In this document: positions 5,289 to 7,731 of the stretch, piece by piece
How the letters are laid out: each line of letters begins with the position of its first letter
Numbering within the stretch: position 1 is the first letter of the stretch
Assembly: GCA_034429675.1 (NCBI GenBank)
Contig: DAOUFX010000622.1
Span: 1-7,731 of the forward strand
Source of the DNA: JAKQHY01 sp034429675
GTDB lineage: Bacteria; Chloroflexota; Anaerolineae; B4-G1; SLSP01
DNA length: 7,731 bases
Reading direction: 5' to 3'
Program-made: the position numbers and the translations under genes
Notes under the pieces: generated by a model
The model's database searches: none
What the model was told of the DNA's origin: nothing
Seen by the model: the letters and a program-made list of their open reading frames with translations, nothing else

Positions 5289-6071
5289 TCACCATACTTT
5301 CCACGGCGCACCTTCTTCCCAAAGCGTCGTCAGTTCTTGCGCTTCTTTGAACGTATCCATGGCCCGCCAGAACCCGTGATGTTCGTAGATGGAGAGCTGT
5401 CCAGCGGCGGCCAGATTGTGGAAGGGCGCCTGTTCTAAGATCAGGTCATCGCCGCCCGCGAAATAGGGCAGCGCGTCTCGCTCAAAGACAAAGAATCCAC
5501 CGTTGATGATGTGATCTTCCAGGGGTTTTTCCTGAAACCCGGTCACGCGCCCGGCGCCGTCCGTCTCGACCAGGCCGAAGCGCGAAAAGGCGCGCACGCC
5601 CGTCATGGTCGCCAGGCGGCCCTGTTGGCGGTGATAGGCCAGCAGGGCGTGCAGGTCAATGTCCGCGACCCCGTCGGCGTACGTGACGAAAAAGCGGTCG
5701 GACGCGATGTAGCGCGCTGCCTTGCGCACGCGCGCGCCGGTCATCGCCTCCGCTCCGGTTTCGGCGAAGGTGATGCGCCAGCCGTCGGCGTCGTTGGGGG
5801 TGTGGAAGACCGGCGCGCCGTTCCCCAGGTTCAGGGTGAAATCCCGGCTCTGCCAGTCGTATTCCAGAAAATAGCGCTTGATCATATCGCCGCGGTAACC
5901 TAACGCCAGAATGAAATGGGTAAACCCTTGTGAGGCGTAGATCTTCATCACGTGCCAGAGTACCGGGCGGTCGCCGACTTCGACCAGGGGTTTGGGGAGG
6001 GTGCGGTCTCCCATACGGGTGCTTTTCCCGCCGCAGAGGATAATCACAGGAATTTCTTCGGTGTTTGTCAT
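5289..6071 (-). CDS. rfbF: RfbF, glucose-1-phosphate cytidylyltransferase
   Basis: A 260-residue nucleotidyltransferase that makes CDP-glucose and pyrophosphate from CTP and alpha-D-glucose-1-phosphate. This is the entry step to CDP-linked dideoxy sugars. The nucleotide-binding motif starts at LCGGKSTRM (12-20), followed by LPKPLVEVG (25-33). YADGVADID (131-139) carries the metal-binding Asp133. FQEKP (179-183), INGGFFVF (189-196) and GFWRAMDT (233-240), with the second metal Asp239, follow in the family order. The C-terminus GAPWKVW matches the APWKTW ending of Salmonella RfbF, and the length (257 there) agrees. It is the first gene of the sugar operon, preceded by a promoter-like sequence and a leader hairpin. 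The ATG at 6071 has only a weak Shine-Dalgarno. It is separated by 6 bases from rfbG. The identification is very secure. Confidence 0.95.
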   Translation of the reverse strand: MTNTEEIPVIILCGGKSTRMGDRTLPKPLVEVGDRPVLWHVMKIYASQGFTHFILALGYRGDMIKRYFLEYDWQSRDFTLNLGNGAPVFHTPNDADGWRITFAETGAEAMTGARVRKAARYIASDRFFVTYADGVADIDLHALLAYHRQQGRLATMTGVRAFSRFGLVETDGAGRVTGFQEKPLEDHIINGGFFVFERDALPYFAGGDDLILEQAPFHNLAAAGQLSIYEHHGFWRAMDTFKEAQELTTLWEEGAPWKVW

Positions 6072-6085
6072 ACTTTATTCAACAA

Positions 6086-6123
6086 TCTTCCAGGAAGCGC
6101 ATAAATTGCGACTTCCTGGAAGA
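6086..6123 (-). repeat. Long hairpin made of two CTTCC(A/T)GGAAG palindromes in the rfbF leader
   Basis: TCTTCCAGGAAG (6086-6097) pairs with CTTCCTGGAAGA (6112-6123). Inside, CGCA (6098-6101) pairs with TGCG (6107-6110) around a 5-nt loop, with one bulged base. Each arm is also a palindrome by itself (CTTCC-A-GGAAG and CTTCC-T-GGAAG), with centres 25 bp apart. It may be a leader RNA hairpin or a pair of operator-like sites; it ends 14 bases before the rfbF ATG. Confidence 0.7.
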
Positions 6124-6144
6124 CTTTCTACAATAAACGGCGCA

Positions 6145-6172
6145 ATGGTAACACGGGAAGGGGTTTTGTCAA
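6145..6172 (-). promoter_or_regulatory. Sigma70-like promoter for the rfbF operon
   Basis: TTGACA (6172-6167) is a perfect -35 box and TACCAT (6150-6145) is a 4/6 match to the -10 consensus, with a 16-bp spacer. The -35 overlaps the stop codon of the HD gene. A start point near 6137 would give a leader of about 65 nt that contains the hairpin at 6086-6123. This is prediction by consensus only. Confidence 0.4.
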
Positions 6173-6753
6173 CCTGCGGGATGTCCCACCAAGCCCAACT
6201 CGGCGGCGATGCCTTTCATGGCTTCCAGCACCACGCCGATGTGTTCGGAAAGCTCGATGCCCAGCATTGCCGCGCCTTTTTCCACGTCCTCGCGTTTGAC
6301 GCCGGCGGCGAAGGCGCGATCCTTCCACTTTTTCTTAATGGAGCTGACTTTCACGTCCAGAATGGACTGGCTGGGGCGAACGAGGGCCGTGGCGGTGATC
6401 AGGCCGGTCAGTTCGTCCACCGCAAAGATGGTTTTTTCCAGCGGCGTATCCAGCGACAGCCCGGTCAGGTCAGGCGCGTGACATTGCACGGCGCGGATCA
6501 GCGCCGGGTCCCAGCCCAGGTCGCGCATAATTTCGGCGCCTTTGAACGGATGGCCGCCCGGCCCCAGGTCGGGGTAGCGCTCGTATTCAAAATCGTGAAT
6601 CAATCCCACCACGCCCCACTTTTCCTCGTCCTCGCCGAAGCGGCGGGCGTAACCGCGCATGCCGGCCTCGACCGCCAGCGCGTGCTTGATCAAGTTGGGG
6701 TTCTGGGTGTATTCACACAAAACTTTCCAGGCTTCTTCGCGTGTTGGCCACAT
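6169..6753 (-). CDS. HD-superfamily metal-dependent hydrolase
   Basis: A 194-residue soluble HD-domain protein. The metal-binding set is present in order: His24 (LIKHALAVE), His53-Asp54 (GLIHDFEYERYP), His68 (GGHPFKGAE), His92 (VQCHAP) and Asp113 (AVDELTGL). The domain covers roughly residues 20-130. The C-terminal part contains VRPSQSILDVKVSSIKKKWK (125-144) and a helical tail. Small stand-alone HD hydrolases of this type (HDIG-like) occur widely in anaerobic bacteria, usually annotated only as hydrolases. HD proteins generally act on phosphate esters, often nucleotides or cyclic dinucleotides; the substrate here cannot be read from sequence. The start is well supported by AAGGAGG five bases upstream. 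It lies between trpC and rfbF with its own junction repeats, so a functional link to either is not evident. Confidence 0.85.
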   Translation of the reverse strand: MWPTREEAWKVLCEYTQNPNLIKHALAVEAGMRGYARRFGEDEEKWGVVGLIHDFEYERYPDLGPGGHPFKGAEIMRDLGWDPALIRAVQCHAPDLTGLSLDTPLEKTIFAVDELTGLITATALVRPSQSILDVKVSSIKKKWKDRAFAAGVKREDVEKGAAMLGIELSEHIGVVLEAMKGIAAELGLVGHPAG

Positions 6754-6758
6754 AGGCG

Positions 6759-6765
6759 CCTCCTT
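6759..6765 (-). promoter_or_regulatory. Shine-Dalgarno of the HD hydrolase
   Basis: AAGGAGG, a perfect anti-SD match, with a 5-base spacer to the ATG at 6753. Confidence 0.85.
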
Positions 6766-6780
6766 ATAGAATGGTGATTA

Positions 6781-6826
6781 GGGGATTGGGGATTAGGGAT
6801 TGGGTCTTCCCCAATCCCTAATCCCC
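6781..6826. repeat. GGGATTR heptamer array with perfect 17-bp hairpin and G-quadruplex motif
   Basis: On the plus strand four G-runs (6781-6784, 6788-6791, 6796-6798, 6802-6804) are separated by ATT, ATTA and ATT, which satisfies the classical G-quadruplex pattern. The 17 bases 6788-6804 are also an exact inverted copy of 6810-6826 around a 5-nt loop (TCTTC). Further degenerate units continue to about 6840. It fills the gap between trpC and the HD gene. On the transcribed strand the hairpin is not followed by a U-tract, so it is not an ordinary terminator. Confidence 0.8.
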
Positions 6827-6849
6827 CAGTTACCAATCCCTTCTCTAAG

Positions 6850-7662
6850 TCATAATTGATGTTTCACGTTGACCAGCATTTGTACCTGGCGGGCCGTGTC
6901 TTTGGCCGTGACCAGCGACTCGCCGACCAGCATCGCGTCCACGCCCATGTCGGTCAGCCGGGTCACGTCGTCGGGGGTGTGGATGCCGCTTTCGGAGACG
7001 ACCCGGATGTGGTGGGGGATGCGCAGGCGCAGCGCGGCGGTGGTGTCGAGCGTGACTTCAAATGTTTGCAGGTTGCGGTTGTTGACGCCGATGAGGCGCG
7101 GGCGCAGGGCGCGGGCGCGCTTGAGCTCTTCTTCGTTGTGCACTTCAATCAGCGCCGTCATGCCCAGATAGCGGGTCAGGGCGTAGAGATTGTGCAGTGC
7201 GGCGTCGTCCAGCGCGGCGACGATGAGCAAAATGGCGTCGGCGCCGGCGGCGCGGGATTCGTAGACCTGGTACAGGTCAATGATGAAATCTTTGCGCAGG
7301 ACCGGCAACGCCACGGCCTGGCGCACGGCGCGCAGATCATCAAGGCTGCCCTGGAAGAAATGTTCATCGGTGAGCACGCTGATGGCCGCGGCGCCGTTGG
7401 CTTCGTAGGTGTGCGCCAACGCTACCGGATCGAAATTCGGGCAGAGCAGACCCTTGCTCGGGGAGGCCTTTTTGACTTCGGCGATCAATTTGACGCGACG
7501 TTTCTCGCCCGGCGGCGTTTCCAACGCTGCCAGGAAATCGCGCAGGGGCGGAACACTCGCCGCCTCCGCTTTGAGCGCCGCCAGCGGCCAGAGCTGCTTC
7601 AGCCGCGCGACCTCCTCACGTTTGTGAGCGATGATCTCATCCAGGATTGTCCCTTGCGTCAC
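6850..7662 (-). CDS. trpC: Indole-3-glycerol-phosphate synthase
   Basis: A 270-residue (beta/alpha)8 enzyme that closes the indole ring by converting CdRP to indole-3-glycerol phosphate, the fourth step of tryptophan synthesis, in the cytoplasm. All family motifs are visible: LIAEVKKASPSKG (59-71; Glu62, Lys64), ISVLTDEHFFQGS (94-106), LPVLRKDFIID (119-129; catalytic Lys124), YESRAAGADAILLI (134-147), LIEVHNEEEL (171-180; Glu173), IGVNNRNL (191-198; Asn194), VSESGI (222-227; Glu224, Ser225) and MLVGESLV (244-251). The length is typical. The start is GTG at 7662, supported by GAGGAGG four bases upstream and by the usual N-terminus (ILDEIIAHKREEV). No other trp gene is in the window, so it is either the last gene of a trp cluster extending beyond the right edge or a scattered trp gene. 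The HD gene that follows is not a known trp partner. Confidence 0.97.
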   Translation of the reverse strand: MTQGTILDEIIAHKREEVARLKQLWPLAALKAEAASVPPLRDFLAALETPPGEKRRVKLIAEVKKASPSKGLLCPNFDPVALAHTYEANGAAAISVLTDEHFFQGSLDDLRAVRQAVALPVLRKDFIIDLYQVYESRAAGADAILLIVAALDDAALHNLYALTRYLGMTALIEVHNEEELKRARALRPRLIGVNNRNLQTFEVTLDTTAALRLRIPHHIRVVSESGIHTPDDVTRLTDMGVDAMLVGESLVTAKDTARQVQMLVNVKHQL

Positions 7663-7666
7663 TCGT

Positions 7667-7673
7667 CCTCCTC
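7667..7673 (-). promoter_or_regulatory. Shine-Dalgarno that fixes the trpC GTG start
   Basis: GAGGAGG with a 4-base spacer to GTG at 7662. No ATG is available at a suitable position, so this site decides the start. Confidence 0.8.
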
Positions 7674-7680
7674 TGAAAAC

Positions 7681-7708
7681 AGTTAAAAGTTGAAAGTTAG
7701 AGAACTTT
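7681..7708 (+). repeat. AGTTRAA heptamer array upstream of trpC
   Basis: Read on the plus strand: AGTTAAA (7681-7687), AGTTGAA (7688-7694), AGTTAGA (7695-7701). The end also forms a 6-bp hairpin, AAAGTT (7693-7698) with AACTTT (7703-7708). It lies 7 bases upstream of the trpC Shine-Dalgarno, the same arrangement and orientation as the array before the lipoprotein gene. The remaining bases to the window edge (7709-7731) show no gene. Confidence 0.65.
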
Positions 7709-7731
7709 GGAGGGGTTTTTCGCGAGCGGGT

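Noticed and set aside
4266..5438. Plus-strand open frame of 390 codons
   Set aside because: It is antisense to rfbG and the end of rfbF, with low-complexity composition and no motif; a shadow of biased codon use.
6850..6880. Heptamer-like AACGTGAAACAT at the trpC 3' end
   Set aside because: It has under two units of the TGAAACG family and lies in coding sequence; chance similarity cannot be excluded.

Overview
The window carries eight protein genes, all on the minus strand, so transcription runs from high to low coordinates: trpC, an HD-domain hydrolase, rfbF, rfbG, an SDR-type sugar epimerase/reductase, rfbH, a Thr/Pro-rich lipoprotein and a family-2 glycosyltransferase. The DNA is GC-rich. 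No RNA gene, CRISPR array, transposase or attachment site was seen. The Thr-Pro lipoprotein linker (TPTATATPT style) and the repeat-filled gene junctions suggest a Chloroflexota bacterium, probably Anaerolineae-like. This is inference from style, not from a marker gene.

Right part (6850-7662 and 6169-6753): a complete indole-3-glycerol-phosphate synthase (trpC, GTG start) and a small HD-superfamily hydrolase, each with a strong Shine-Dalgarno. A G-rich heptamer hairpin separates them.

Centre (1892-6071): the core is a CDP-sugar operon. RfbF makes CDP-glucose from glucose-1-phosphate and CTP. RfbG converts it to CDP-4-keto-6-deoxyglucose. RfbH removes the C3 hydroxyl; it has the His-for-Lys active site and the cysteine set of the [2Fe-2S]/B6 dehydratase E1. 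The SDR protein encoded between rfbG and rfbH is a good candidate for the final 4-keto reduction or an epimerisation. The expected product is a CDP-3,6-dideoxyhexose (paratose, abequose, tyvelose or ascarylose type). The usual electron-donating reductase RfbI/E3 is not in the window. A sigma70-like promoter overlaps the stop of the HD gene, and a long hairpin lies in the presumed rfbF leader.

Left part (42-1754): a lipoprotein with a signal peptide, lipobox, a roughly 100-residue Thr/Pro linker and an unrecognised C-terminal domain, then a DPM1-like glycosyltransferase. The glycosyltransferase may act in the same surface-glycan pathway.

The most unusual feature is at the gene boundaries. Apart from the 6-bp rfbF/rfbG gap, every junction holds an inverted repeat, a short 7-bp tandem array, or both. 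Several arrays run into coding sequence and supply stop codons, C-terminal residues or even the next start codon. There is no gene-free stretch longer than 300 bases; the longest gap is 137 bases (1755-1891).
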